Shown here piece after piece: positions 22,233-31,920 of a stretch of 64,000 nucleotides of DNA. The notes beneath the pieces are model-generated. The model had not been told where the DNA came from, ran no database searches, and saw nothing but the letters and a program-made list of their open reading frames with translations. The stretch's first letter is position 1; every line of letters starts with the position of its first letter. This DNA comes from Telopea speciosissima (taxonomy: Eukaryota; Streptophyta; Magnoliopsida; Proteales; Proteaceae), in contig NC_057926.1 of assembly GCF_018873765.1 (NCBI RefSeq), forward strand, positions 56,681,378 through 56,745,377. The letters are read 5' to 3'. The position numbers were made by a program, and so were the translations under genes.

Positions 22233-23931
22233 ATTACCAGGTCTTGAACTGTTTACTGGCAACTGATTAATTGGATATCTATGAGGAGAACTTTGCTCAT
22301 CAGTTTACTGAAGTGCCATCGTGCCTGCCAATTAAGCTGCCATGTGGGATCTCTTTGCTAGGTGACGCAATTGTCATTCCCCTCCTCCCCTACACCATGC
22401 ACAAAGACATATGGGGGCTTTTACCCTACAAATTCATTGTTTGAATCAACTGCAAACTTGTATTATGCACGTTTTCTTTTATAATATTTAGTATTATGCA
22501 GTTACCTGACCCAAATCCATACTTGAGAACAATTGTCTGAACTAAAGTATTTTTAATGACACTAGGCTTTGCATAACTGTGAAGTGGCTTTATCTCCATT
22601 ACGAGAAGGGAATCTCACAAATGTTGCAGCACAAAATGCCCAAACAGCACGTGTCACTCCTGCTGCACAAGAATGCATCGACAAGTTACGCAGTGATTTT
22701 GAGTCCAAAATGGCTGATGACATGCATGTTGTTGAGATATTGAATGGTGCTCTAAAGGAATGCCTAAAAGTCATTAACAGTTGTTTGGGCTCGCTAAAGG
22801 TATCATTCTTGTCTCTTATATACCGGTTTCCCCACCTGGCCATGTGTGTTGTGTTCAATTCTCAAGGAATCTCCAAGTTCTACTTTCAACAGCCTTTGTA
22901 ATTACTTTATTTGCTTTGCAGAAAAAGCAAAAACAACCATCACCCATTCAATCTCTTGTTGAAGTGGAGAAAGAAGTGAAGACGGTTTTGGATGTTCTGG
23001 GATTGTCGTCATCTGCTACCTGTTATGAGGTAATTACGTTTTTGTGTGTAGTTTGGAGTTGATCTTGAATGAATCATGGATGAGTTGACATGACTCTAGT
23101 TAAAATTTTAATCTCAAACAGCGAACATATTAACAATCCTTGGGGATACAATGGGTATGCATTGCAAAAGAGAACAATAATCTCAGAAAGCAATTGCCTT
23201 GGGGATGAATGGATATAGAGTACGATTTGACATTCAACCTGCTTCGTACAATCGTATGTGAACAGGTTAACAGGTTGACGGCGAGATCTATCCTATATGT
23301 TCTTTTGGTTTTTTGTTTTATTTTTTGAATGAATCCTATATGTTCTTACTTGAGCTAAAAAGTTTGTACCATAGATTGGTCAATTTTTATTGTCAAAAGA
23401 CATTCCAGATTTGTTATTTTTTTTATTCTCCTTGGACTGTAAACTCAGTAGGCTTTCTCATCTTATTCCCAAGGCTAGAGAGCTGTGTAGCTCTTTGAAT
23501 ATCTGCTTCCAATGGAACCCTTAGTCACAGCTAATTAATTTTTGGGTTGTCTAGTCGAGGAAGGAGTGGTGAGGAGTTGTACATATTTTGGTTTCTGTCT
23601 GCCTTGGTGGCATTGCGTGTTATTCTATCTCCCTTCTAGGAAATGGGAGTGGTACCTATTCTCTTGAATGAAATTGCTTATTGAAATTGTAATTTTCAAC
23701 TTGCAGGTTCTGCAGCAGATGAAGGAGAAGGCTCTCGTAAGAGCAGGGATGAAAGAGGAAGATGTGTTGCTTATGATCGAGGAAAGAACTAAGGCAAGGA
23801 AAGAGAAAGATTTTGAGAGGAGTGATCAGATCAGAAATCAGTTGTATGCCAAGGGCATTTGTCCTGAAGATGAAGGTGGGGTAACAACATGGTGGCCTAG
23901 TGTGCCTCGTGAAGATCCAAAGCCTACTTGA
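9462..23931 (+). CDS. Cysteine--tRNA ligase, cytosolic type, nine exons
   Basis: Exons: 9462-9628, 10736-10799, 14561-14722, 18621-18791, 18905-19186, 19285-19410, 22566-22799, 22922-23029 and 23707-23931. They join in frame with GT-AG borders to 512 residues, the usual length for plant cytosolic CysRS. It charges tRNA(Cys) with cysteine. The class I motifs are present: HIGH at residues 41-44 and KMSKS at 269-273. Zinc ligands expected by homology are present as Cys32, Cys212, His237 and Glu241. The C-terminal part has the [10 protein letters not shown] anticodon-binding-region motif. There is no transit peptide, since the catalytic core begins within 30 residues, hence cytosolic. Introns 2, 3 and 6 (3.8, 3.9 and 3.2 kb) are inflated by repeats; exons show no break. 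The start is the first ATG after the telo-boxes and gives the expected N-terminus. Confidence 0.95.
11335..11480 (+). repeat. Repeat block in CysRS intron 2, inverted partner in intron 3
   Basis: This block matches the reverse complement of 17205-17347 over about 137 bp at roughly 90 percent by eye. Shared landmarks include AAGGGCTTATTTTATTG and GGGCCACTTTAATGGGCC. Weaker similarity seems to continue inward (AAATCTGACTGATAGAT near 12090 against the reverse complement of about 16460-16490). The element type is unknown. Confidence 0.8.
12376..12999 (+). mobile_element. Inverted-end repeat element in CysRS intron 2
   Basis: Ends CATAGTTCAAAAGCTC and GAGTTTTTGAACTATG are inverted. The inside contains GAGATTTCGGCGAG-type motifs, and a block at 12480-12612 recurs inverted in intron 3 at 15603-15735 with shared CCAATTTGGTGTTTTGG and GGCCATAGTTGGCTCC. 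No protein is encoded. Confidence 0.7.
13675..13845 (+). repeat. 85-bp tandem duplication in CysRS intron 2
   Basis: Two adjacent copies start at GCCATCC (13675 and 13760). Both contain ATCTGTTGTTTTAGCTAAC and the AAAAAGAGGTTTG block, with only a few differences, which suggests a recent slip or unequal crossover. Confidence 0.85.
14036..14155. mobile_element. 120-bp inverted-end repeat in CysRS intron 2
   Basis: Starts CATAGTTATCAAGG and ends CCTTGATAACTATG, a perfect 14-bp inverted terminus, with AAGGCGACC-like motifs inside. It resembles a small MITE. A related CGCCTTGATAACTAT end occurs in intron 3 near 18415-18430. Confidence 0.75.
15058..15806 (-). mobile_element. Second copy of the intron-2 element, inverted, in CysRS intron 3
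   Basis: It has GTAGTCCAAAAACTCGGCG at one end and GAGTTTTCAAACTGTG at the other. The 15603-15735 block is the reverse complement of 12480-12612. The ends are less regular than in the intron-2 copy. Confidence 0.65.
15880..16410 (+). mobile_element. 3' end of an L1-like LINE in CysRS intron 3
   Basis: An open frame (15905-16124) has the zinc-binding region typical of the end of plant LINE reverse transcriptases ([14 protein letters not shown], then [16 protein letters not shown] and THLWTERN). It is followed by a LINE-like tail with TTTGGGGTTTTGGTAATGAA and an A-rich end at about 16404. The reverse transcriptase core is missing, so this is a 5'-truncated dead copy. It interrupts the inverted homology between introns 2 and 3. 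Confidence 0.7.
17205..17347 (-). repeat. Inverted partner of the 11335-11480 block, CysRS intron 3
   Basis: The reverse complement matches intron 2 with few differences. See the 11335-11480 entry. Confidence 0.8.
17925..18430. repeat. Low-complexity and MITE-remnant DNA in CysRS intron 3
   Basis: Contains a T-run followed by a 14-nt G run (17934-17947), a GCCTAGTTGTCTAGGCGC palindrome near 17998, and the CGCCTTGATAACTAT end near 18415. Probably a decayed relative of the 14036-14155 element. Confidence 0.4.
19858..21180 (-). mobile_element. 5'-truncated Copia element in CysRS intron 6, antisense
   Basis: On the minus strand it shows part of the pol gene, then a polypurine tract (TTGAGGGGGAG at about 20153-20163) and a 295-bp 3' LTR (19858-20152) with TGTTGAAG and GTTCTAACA ends. 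The 5' LTR, gag, protease, integrase and most of the reverse transcriptase are absent. A 5-bp target duplication cannot be checked because the far end is lost. Confidence 0.85.
20229..21174 (-). pseudogene. Copia pol fragment: end of reverse transcriptase plus RNase H
   Basis: The frame shows the catalytic YVDD just inside its start, then [17 protein letters not shown], the SDAD region and RSTTGY, and an RNase H/tail region with [22 protein letters not shown] and [10 protein letters not shown]. Stops interrupt it at 20601-20603 and 20529-20531 (both TGA where the family has Trp). Further stops lie upstream near 21180. No frameshift is needed between YVDD and the end. Confidence 0.85.
21665..21822 (+). 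repeat. 79-bp tandem duplication in CysRS intron 6
   Basis: Two near-identical pyrimidine-rich units (TTTTCCTTCCCCTTCC..., with ACAACGCAATTGCT inside) start at 21665 and 21744. Confidence 0.85.
22060..22232 (+). repeat. LINE-tail-like sequence followed by (GA)n and G run
   Basis: A TTCTTCATCAATAAAATTTTGG stretch resembles the 3' tail of plant LINEs. It is followed by GA repeats (22200-22222) and a run of 9 Gs. No coding part is visible, so the assignment is weak. Confidence 0.35.
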
Positions 23932-24472
23932 GCTAAGACAGACAGACAGACCTGTTGACTATGAAGAATTTTGTTTTGGTAAATTTAAGAAAGTGCCCAC
24001 AAATTTTATGGGCTTCCCCTTGTTTTTTAACCCCCAATCTTTTGTTGGTGATCTAGATCAAGGGCGACTATAGGGCAAAACGCTTGTAATTGGATTGATG
24101 GAACAATTAAGTTTATTACCCACTGGTCAATGTAATTTGATATGATTATTATGGGTTGGAAGATTGTGAGATTGTTATCTTGTCTTCTTCCACCAGTGTT
24201 CCACCCAACCAAAGACGAAAACCAATGGCTTCTATCTATGTTGCCAATCTTGGGAAGGAATTTTGGGTGTTGGTGGGGGTGGGGTGGGAAAACACATGGA
24301 TATCTCAATTTTTTTGACACCACAAATATTAAAAAATGGGAAATTCTTGGTGTAAAAAAAATACTATAGCATTCTTGTTTTTTTGGGGTATAAAGAAAAG
24401 CCATTTCTTGAAGCGTGATTGAACACAGGAACAACCATGGAGGAACAACATTCCGCTACACCACTTTTTGGA
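23932..24472 (+). other. 3' flank of the CysRS gene
   Basis: Begins with a short GACAGACAGACAG repeat just after the stop. It should hold the 3' UTR and polyadenylation region, but I see no single convincing signal. No other gene is supported. Confidence 0.5.
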
Positions 24473-24481
24473 CAAACAAAA

Positions 24482-24846
24482 TCGGATTTTTATCTTCTTA
24501 AAGGTTCTCTGCCCCGTACAGTTCGTACAGTTCCTCTCATAAGGGGTGAAAATGTCTACCTTATCCCCTGCACCAACACACTGCCCGGGTGGATCAACAA
24601 ATATTTATCACCTTCAATGTGCTGTCCGCTCTAATTTCCTCCAATTCCTCACATAGGAGCGGAAATGATCACCCTACACACTGCCCAAGGTGGGGTAGGA
24701 TGGTCATTTCTGTTCATATGTGAGGAATTGAAAGAATTGGAGCAGACAGCAAATTGGAAGTGATAAATATTTGTGGATCACCCCCCCTCTTATTAGAGGC
24801 ACTAGGGAACTGTACCGGACAGAGAACCGGAGAGGATAATTTTTTC
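24482..24846. mobile_element. 365-bp Mutator-like MITE with 9-bp target duplication
   Basis: Arms of about 150 nt pair inverted: GTGGATCA..AAATATTTATCAC..TC against the matching GATAAATATTTGTGGATCA, and GGTTCTCTG against CAGAGAACC. CAAACAAAA occurs on both sides (24473-24481 and 24847-24855), a perfect 9-bp duplication typical of Mutator-like elements. No transposase. Confidence 0.8.
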
Positions 24847-25044
24847 AAACAAAAAACCCTAAAATCATTACTACTGGGACTGGAGAAAGGATCTAGTCGA
24901 GCCATGAGGTGAGTCGACTCAGGGCCAGGATTATATTTACCCTCACCCGGCGAGAGTGCGAGAGATTGCGAGACAACTAACTATTATGACCACATGAAGA
25001 AAACATTTCTCTTGTGCTGTCTGCGCCTTGTGTGGTCATAATTT

Positions 25045-25550
25045 GTATGGGGTAGGGTTGTCAAAAGTTGGCCCACACTTGTTAAACTGACTTGAACCAA
25101 TCGGTTGAAGCCCGCTTGATTGATTACTAACGTGTTGGATTCAAGCACTGACCTTAATAATCGGGGGCGTCGCAGGTATTGGCTTGATGGTCTCCCGACT
25201 GCAAATACTGTGACAGACTGATAAGGACTGTTTGTTTAAAGCCCGATTAGCCTATTTAAGCCCAGTTAACTCGATTATAGTCTTGTTTAAAATCCGTATA
25301 TACTCCAATTAGTAATTAGCTCGTTTAAAGCTCGATTAGGTAGTTTAAACCCATTTAGCCCAATCATAGCCCGTTCGTGGCCCATTTAAGAACCATTTAC
25401 AGCCCAATTAGTCATTATCTTGATTAAAATCAGATTAGCCCATTTAAGGAGTGTGTGTAGCCCAATTAGTCATTACCCCGTTTAAAGACCAATTAACTTA
25501 TTTAAGCCCATTTATCCCGGTTATAATCCGGTTATTACCTGTTTGAGGGT
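25045..25550. repeat. MITE-like repeat with internal CCCAATTAGTCATTA-type units
   Basis: Starts with GGGTTGTCAAAAGTTGGCCC and contains recurring blocks (CCAATTAG..ATTA followed by TTTAAAG.C.GATTAG and CATTTAAG) near 25300, 25402 and 25460. A related sequence starts at 52596. It resembles plant hAT-type non-autonomous repeats beginning GGGGTGTCAA, but the far end is not clear. Confidence 0.5.
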
Positions 25551-28500
25551 GGGCATTGGAGCAATGGCGGTAAGGTTGCTCCATTGTGATCAAGTGGTCA
25601 CAGGTTCAAGGTTGAAACCAGCCTATATGCGAAAGCAGGGGTAAGGCTGCGTATATTATGATCCTCCCCATATGCCACAGTGGTGGGAGCTTCATTGCAC
25701 TCATTTTTTAATACAAACGTCAGCAAATAGGACTCCGGTATAGTTTCTTTCATATTTAGTTTCCCAATGAGGCACAGTACTGGCTCTTCCACCCCTGCAG
25801 AAATGGAGAAGAAGAACAGAGGTCAAAATGAGTTTATGAGCAATGGTATTTATCAGCAGAGAAGGCAATCCATCAATTGGGTGCAAGCGATGAAAATACT
25901 TCTTCTAAAAATGCAATGCAGTTAAAAGGAGATGCCTTGCTTTGGGTGCATTGTTTGGAACAAAAGCTGAGGGAACTCACATGTAATCATATAACTTGTA
26001 TTGGCATGAAGAAGTGTCTTTAAAACATGGAACATTTATTGGGTCGATAAAAGTTTTGTCTCAGTGCCATGACTTATGCCTCTTAACATGAATGCATGGT
26101 GTCTGACGACCTAATTTCCGAAGGTAGGTTGATGATGCTTATTTTTGTTAAAGTTAATGAGCAATAATGAATTTTTGAACAGAAGCAATAAAATATCTCA
26201 GGAATTATGAGTATTAGTTCGTTTGTACTTTATAGCATAAAATAAAAGGTCAAGCAGATTTGGTATTTTGGTATAAGTGCAGTATTCAACATTTGATGTT
26301 GCATATATATATATATATATATTTAAGGAAACTGAATGTCTCTCTGTATTTAAAACTATGTAAGATTCTCAACCAGCTGGTCCTGAGACTCCGAGAGGTT
26401 AACACCACAGACACTAACATTCTTGAGTAACTGAAACGATGGTGGGGATGGAAAAGGAAAAAAGATGAACTATTAGGAAGAAACAAAATTAAACAGTATT
26501 AATAAGTCAAGTAGAGGCCTGATGTAGTTTGTTTTTCTATTTTACCTAAGTGGCTAAGTATATAGTAAGTGTACTGCTCCCAATTTTCTACTTTGCATAT
26601 GCAAGTTTCAGAAACTATTATTCTGTATATATGTCCTTAATCAATGGTGGCCAGTGCCCCATCTCCACCTAACTTTAGTTTATTGATTTCCATTCGATCT
26701 CTTTAGGCAGCAGCAAAAGCTCTGCTAGAATTTCAGAAGCCCAGGGTCAGTTCTTGAAGCTTCTTTCTCTAATGATGGCTGCCTCTCTCACAGACACAGT
26801 CTTGATGGTTTCTCAGGTAAGAATCTGTGCTACATTTTTTAACATATATGTGATTTATATACACCAAAGTTTAACTTTATTAGTTTCTTTCCTGGTCATG
26901 TAAACCATGGATTCACACATCAGGTGCTGATGCTGATCTTTTTTGGATTCTGCAGCTAGCCTCATTCAGCAGGAGTGCTGAAAGTGGAGATGGTGACAAA
27001 TTCCATCCACTCCACTTCCAAAATATTAGACAGTATAGGTCTTGCTGACGTTGGATTAGATGGAAACAAACAGAAACTCAACCACTCCAGGGAGCTGGTT
27101 ATACTGAATGGTAAATTGTTGTTTGAAAATGCTTCTCCAATTGAATGCAAGGAAGAGTTCATTCTAGGCCCATTAATTCTCCTTTTTTTTTTTTGAGAAA
27201 TTGGAAATTTTTGTTGATACATGGTATAGAAGTTGTGACTGCAGACTGGGTACGTCTCATGGAAGCCAAGAGAGGAACCAACTGAACGAGTTCCTTTTTG
27301 ACTGTATGATATAAGAGTGTTTGGGCTCGAAGTATGGCCACTACTGTAAAACCATCTTTACAATTTGGAAGAAAATGCAATTAGGAATGAGGAGGGAGGT
27401 TTACGAGGAAATTAGAAAGCGGACCAATTTAGCTGGAAAGGAACTAGATGAGATAATAGGGAGGAAATGAGTTGTTCCTTGGGGAAATATTGGATGCATT
27501 TGAGATGGGGGCTGAAATAGAGCAGGACATACTTAAGCTCCTGATCAATGAAATGGTCATTCACCTCTTGCCATGCAGAGGAAGTTCCATATATATATAC
27601 CGAGTCTCATCAAGGGAGACAATTTTATTGAGTACGTAGAATGTTTGCAATGCGCAGAGGGAGTTTTTGAGTGAATCTCAGCAATCGCGGCTGTTAGTTT
27701 GAGCCGTAGAAGTTACATAACTGATCCATTCCACCGCACTCTGACATCCCTTTCTGCTTGATTTGGTGAAACTGAGAATTCTGGATGTTCTTTTGTAATT
27801 ATGAAAACAACTGTGGCCACAGGTTTAACAATGACACACCTCCTGTCAATTGAAGATATTGAAATTTTTGTACAAATGGTTGGATTGGATGTACCTAGTG
27901 CACGAGGCTCCCGCCACTAAGAGGTCTAGGGAGGGGATTCACAGTGGATAAATTAAACGGTTAATTCCTGATCTCTTATTCTTTACTTTGGTTTTCGTTT
28001 TATAGTACATTGTATTGATTCATCCTATAAGGGAGAATGGTATGCTGATATTTGAAAATGATGGATAATAGATGTGTTGCTTCTGGAGGGGCAGGAGATG
28101 TGGAATAGAAATCACATTGTGTGTATAGCTGTGGAAGCAGGCTATTACAGGGAAGGGAAGGGTGCAATATTTAATAATGTTGTGTAACAGGTATGATCCA
28201 AACTCATGGGGCTTCATAGCTTGGTCCACTCTATCGTATAAGGAATATTGTTGATGATAGTTGAGGGAAGGTAACAATTCAGTTACAAACTTACAATGTA
28301 AATTGCAGTAGAATTAATAAATTTTCATGTGGATTTGTTTCTGATTGATTTACTGTAGAAATCTCCTTATCTCAATCTTGAAGCATTACAAGGTATGAGA
28401 TCTGCATCCAGATATGTGCAAAGATCATCTCACTGATCAACTTCCCCTTGGCCCTTGAATTATGGATTTGATCCCAGAATGAAGTAAGAACAGCTAAAAA

Positions 28501-28800
28501 ATGAGTTTTGAACACAGATCATCCATTTACAGCCAAGAGATTTCGTTCTCTTCTTATTCATTGTCAATTCCAGCCTTCTATACTTTCATTCAGAGTTCAC
28601 TCATATACATGGAAGAGGAAGGATTGAAACTTGAAAGAAACCAAAAAAAAAAAATAAAATTACAAAACCATTCTGTAAAAGAATGAAATGGAAGGAAAAC
28701 CAATCCTCTCAAAATAAACAAGAAACAAAAGAAGATATGAAATGTATCATACGATGATCCGTTCAGAAATTTAAAAAGAATTGAGACCATGGCATCATAA
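25551..28800. other. Intergenic region, no supportable gene
   Basis: AT-rich DNA with an (AT)n run at about 26304-26322 and a T run near 27182-27194. Some exon-like pieces (around 26700-26820 and 26956-27200) have splice-like edges but no recognisable protein, so I do not call a gene. Short ORFs here have no motif. Confidence 0.5.
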
Positions 28801-29481
28801 TTAGAACTGTCTGTAACCCAAAACAGCTCTGTTGATTCCTCTGTTGCCCTTCCCTCTTCTGGTTTCGCCATTAATGGCAGAGGCAGCAGCGGAAGACAAT
28901 CCTTTGAGTTCATCAACGCTTGCGTAACTCTTTCTCATCATCACTCCCCCACCTCTCTTCTCCCCTGCATTGGCCGATTTACTCCCAACCTGTTTTGACG
29001 AGAATGTAGAGAATTTCGAAACCTTGGAAGGCGGTGGAGTCATCTCCAACATCGATGGCAATGCTGTGGATGATGGTGGCTTCCTGTTCTCTTTCCTCAA
29101 AACGGCTGAGAAATCAGGAACTGATCGAGCAACAACTGAACTTTTGTTGCGCACACCGCCTGCTATTGTTTCCTGAAACGAAACCCTTTTCTTTGGAGGT
29201 GTCACGGTCGTCTCTGGTTCATCGGAGTAGTGTTGCTTGATCATCATATTGTTCATCCTCAGCTTTGATTCTCTGAGTTCAGCGTAAGCTCTGTATCTCG
29301 GTCCCCTTTCCACAGAAAAATCAGCCAGAGTAAATTCTGGCGGCTTGGGTGGGGTGGAGGTTGAATTCATATGGGAGAGGATCAAAACACTGGGATCGAG
29401 GGCTGCCAAGAGAGGTTCTACAGTGTGACTTGTAAGTTGATCGTTTTGTTGCAGAGCAGCAGCAGCACTTGTGCCGGCCAT
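28801..29481 (-). CDS. Plant-specific protein of unknown function, 226 residues
   Basis: The reading frame from ATG at 29481 to TAA at 28801-28803 encodes a Ser-rich, basic protein. I do not recognise a named family. Visible parts are an N-terminal EPLLAALDPSVLILSHM segment, a central acidic-to-aromatic motif (FTLADFSVERGPRYRAYAELRESKLRM), a PPKKRVSFQE stretch, and a Ser/Lys/Arg-rich tail ending NRGINRAVLGYRQF. There is no signal peptide or membrane segment, and the basic patches would suit a nuclear or cytosolic place (inference). The frame stays open upstream of this ATG to 29616 but has no other in-frame ATG there. The upstream part is a second, diverged copy of the N-terminus (see next entry), so I chose 29481 as start. 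Confidence 0.75.
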   Translation of the reverse strand: MAGTSAAAALQQNDQLTSHTVEPLLAALDPSVLILSHMNSTSTPPKPPEFTLADFSVERGPRYRAYAELRESKLRMNNMMIKQHYSDEPETTVTPPKKRVSFQETIAGGVRNKSSVVARSVPDFSAVLRKENRKPPSSTALPSMLEMTPPPSKVSKFSTFSSKQVGSKSANAGEKRGGGVMMRKSYASVDELKGLSSAAASAINGETRRGKGNRGINRAVLGYRQF

Positions 29482-29632
29482 GGATTCTGAATTGAAGCTT
29501 TGGATGGATGTTGATCTTGAATTCTTCGAAAGCAGAAAAGCCTTTGGATCAAAAGCTGCAAAGAGAGATTCGAGAGTCTGATTCCTAGGCTGGCTGATTG
29601 GGTTGTTGCACAACACCAGAAATCTCTGCCAT
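29482..29632 (-). pseudogene. Broken upstream copy of the N-terminus of the 29 kb gene
   Basis: An ATG at 29632 opens MAEISGVVQQPNQP and hits TAG after 15 codons. In another frame the following DNA encodes NQTLESLFAAFDPKAFLLSK, which parallels SHTVEPLLAALDPSVLILSH of the downstream coding copy. The two blocks look like an old tandem duplication of the 5' coding end, with the upstream copy disabled by a shift between its ATG and the conserved block. Alternatively the true protein starts here and a small indel or sequencing error breaks it. Confidence 0.5.
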
Positions 29633-30041
29633 GGTGGTCTGTTTCCTCACTTCTTAGTACTTCGTTCTTCTTCTTCTTGCAATCGGTTACCTTACTAATT
29701 ACTAATGATCTCCAACGGTCTAATATAAAAAAAGGAAAAAGTTTCCGACTTTGACTAATGAGAGTGTGACGACGTTATTTCAAAATCATCATCAGCTCGT
29801 TTTCTTCTCTGCGCTTCCTAAGCTTCCAACGGTCTAATTTATGTTTTTTTTTTTTTTGTGGTAATTACGGCCCAATTTATGTATGTCTAAGAATACCAAA
29901 TCCATATGCTAAGCTCAACAATTTCAGAACTCTTAAAACATAAAAAACTCATGTGCTTTACTGAAAACATCCTTAATTGAAGTCGTGTATTACATTTATA
30001 AAAAGAACTCTTAATTTAATTTAATGCTTCTTCTTCTCATA

Positions 30042-30072
<31 letters not shown>

Positions 30073-31889
30073 TAAAAAATAAAACCTTCTTGAATTTTTA
30101 TGTATACTGTCAATGCTCCTTAATACTTTCTAAACTTACACTTAGGCAAACATACGAGATTAATGTCTAATGCAACTACATCACAAACGATGTCAATAAG
30201 AACATCATCAATTATCTTCAAGAAGGTTTATTGATCTTCTTCACCATTTAACCTCAGACCTATTTTGAAAGATAGTGTTTATCTGGCCTCTAGCTTGTTT
30301 GGAAACATGTAATTTCCTCTTTAGTCCAAGGGAGATTAACAGCTTGGTTGACTCTATGACAAGGAAGGCACTATCGATGACATATATGATAACATGACCT
30401 ATTTTCGATCCATAGATTCATGGAGTTTTGTAATCTTCAGCCATGAATTTCCACGTTACTAAATAAAGTACTATTACCAAAAAAAGGCACAACCATCTTT
30501 TAAACTTTACATTAGCTAGATAGAAAACATCCCAATAAAATGTGATGCACAGGTATTTGATAGTATGCAGCAAGTGGTCCAACCTAAAAGTAAATGAAAA
30601 ATATGAGGAAGAATTCCCTTATATTTGCTCTCCAAGTCCAGGATAATGCCCTCAATGCCCTCTCCCATGCCACGCCGGGGGGGGGGGGTACCGGCTTTTG
30701 TCAGAGGGATGTGAAATGGTTCCATGTGACCTTCTCAGTGAACACGTACGATATATAATTGGATTTTATTAAACAATAAAATTTGATTGCTTGGGATTGC
30801 GTCTACAGAGTAGTGATGGGGCAACGGTACGTAAAAAAACTGGTGGTGAAGGAGAAGCACATATGAATATGAACACACACACACACACACACACACACGT
30901 AGGTGGCGTGGCCAGGCCAGGCCAGGCCAGGGGAATGAACAATTTGAGTAGTAAGTTTTTGGTTAATGGATAGGTAATACATAGTATTAACTAGCTTTCA
31001 CCTGTAATTTAGACTTTTTTTTAATTAGAGTGAGAAAGTGCGAAAGACGTACCAAATGGGCTTTTGACCGAAATTAGAAAGAGGTAGCTAATTAATGGTG
31101 TAGAGGATGAAGTCAAGTAGTAGCACGCACTTGAATTAAAATCCTACAAATTGGTTGGTAGCTAGATCAATATTAATTCATCTGTATGGCGGAAACTGGT
31201 CCATATATGCATGGGGGATGGAGCTAGCTTAATTAATTATTATTAATTAACTTTGAAATTCATTAAGATTGAAAGCTTATACAAGTGATTTAGAGAGTTT
31301 ACTTAATTAAAAACCCAACTGGATCGATCTTGAGCCAGCACATTATATTATATTATATTATATTATATTAATGTTGTACAACTACTCTATATATATGTAT
31401 ATATATAGTCAGATCAAACAGTACGTAGTGTTTCTTTTTTTATTTTTTCTTTTTTCAGATTGATGGTGTTTTTTGGGAGCATCATATCAGGGGATTGGGG
31501 GAACTGAAGCTGATTTTTAGGAGAGGATATCGGTCTGGATGGGTTGTACGTTGGGTCTTCTTGGAAGCTGGTTATAGATTGTAGAGTACATACATGCATG
31601 GGGATTGGGGATTGGGGATTGGGGATTGGGGATTGAAAGCTTAACATACCACATATGGTGACAAAAGGCAGCAAATTAAAGAGAAAGCTAGAGGGTACGT
31701 ACTACTACTCATCGTCGTGTGGGACTTTTCAGATTCCTTAAAGGATCGATGGCCTGTGAAGGAAGGAACACCGTCCTTATTTTTTCAGTTTCACACATGA
31801 ATGATAATGCATGTTGATGGATCACCTTTGACCCCAACTAACAATGGCTTCTCTTTTTGCTCTTTTTGTCATTTGGGGACCCTCACGTC

Positions 31890-31920
<31 letters not shown>

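Noticed and set aside
26700-27222. Exon-like pieces with splice-like edges
   Set aside because: No consistent reading frame or recognisable protein across them.
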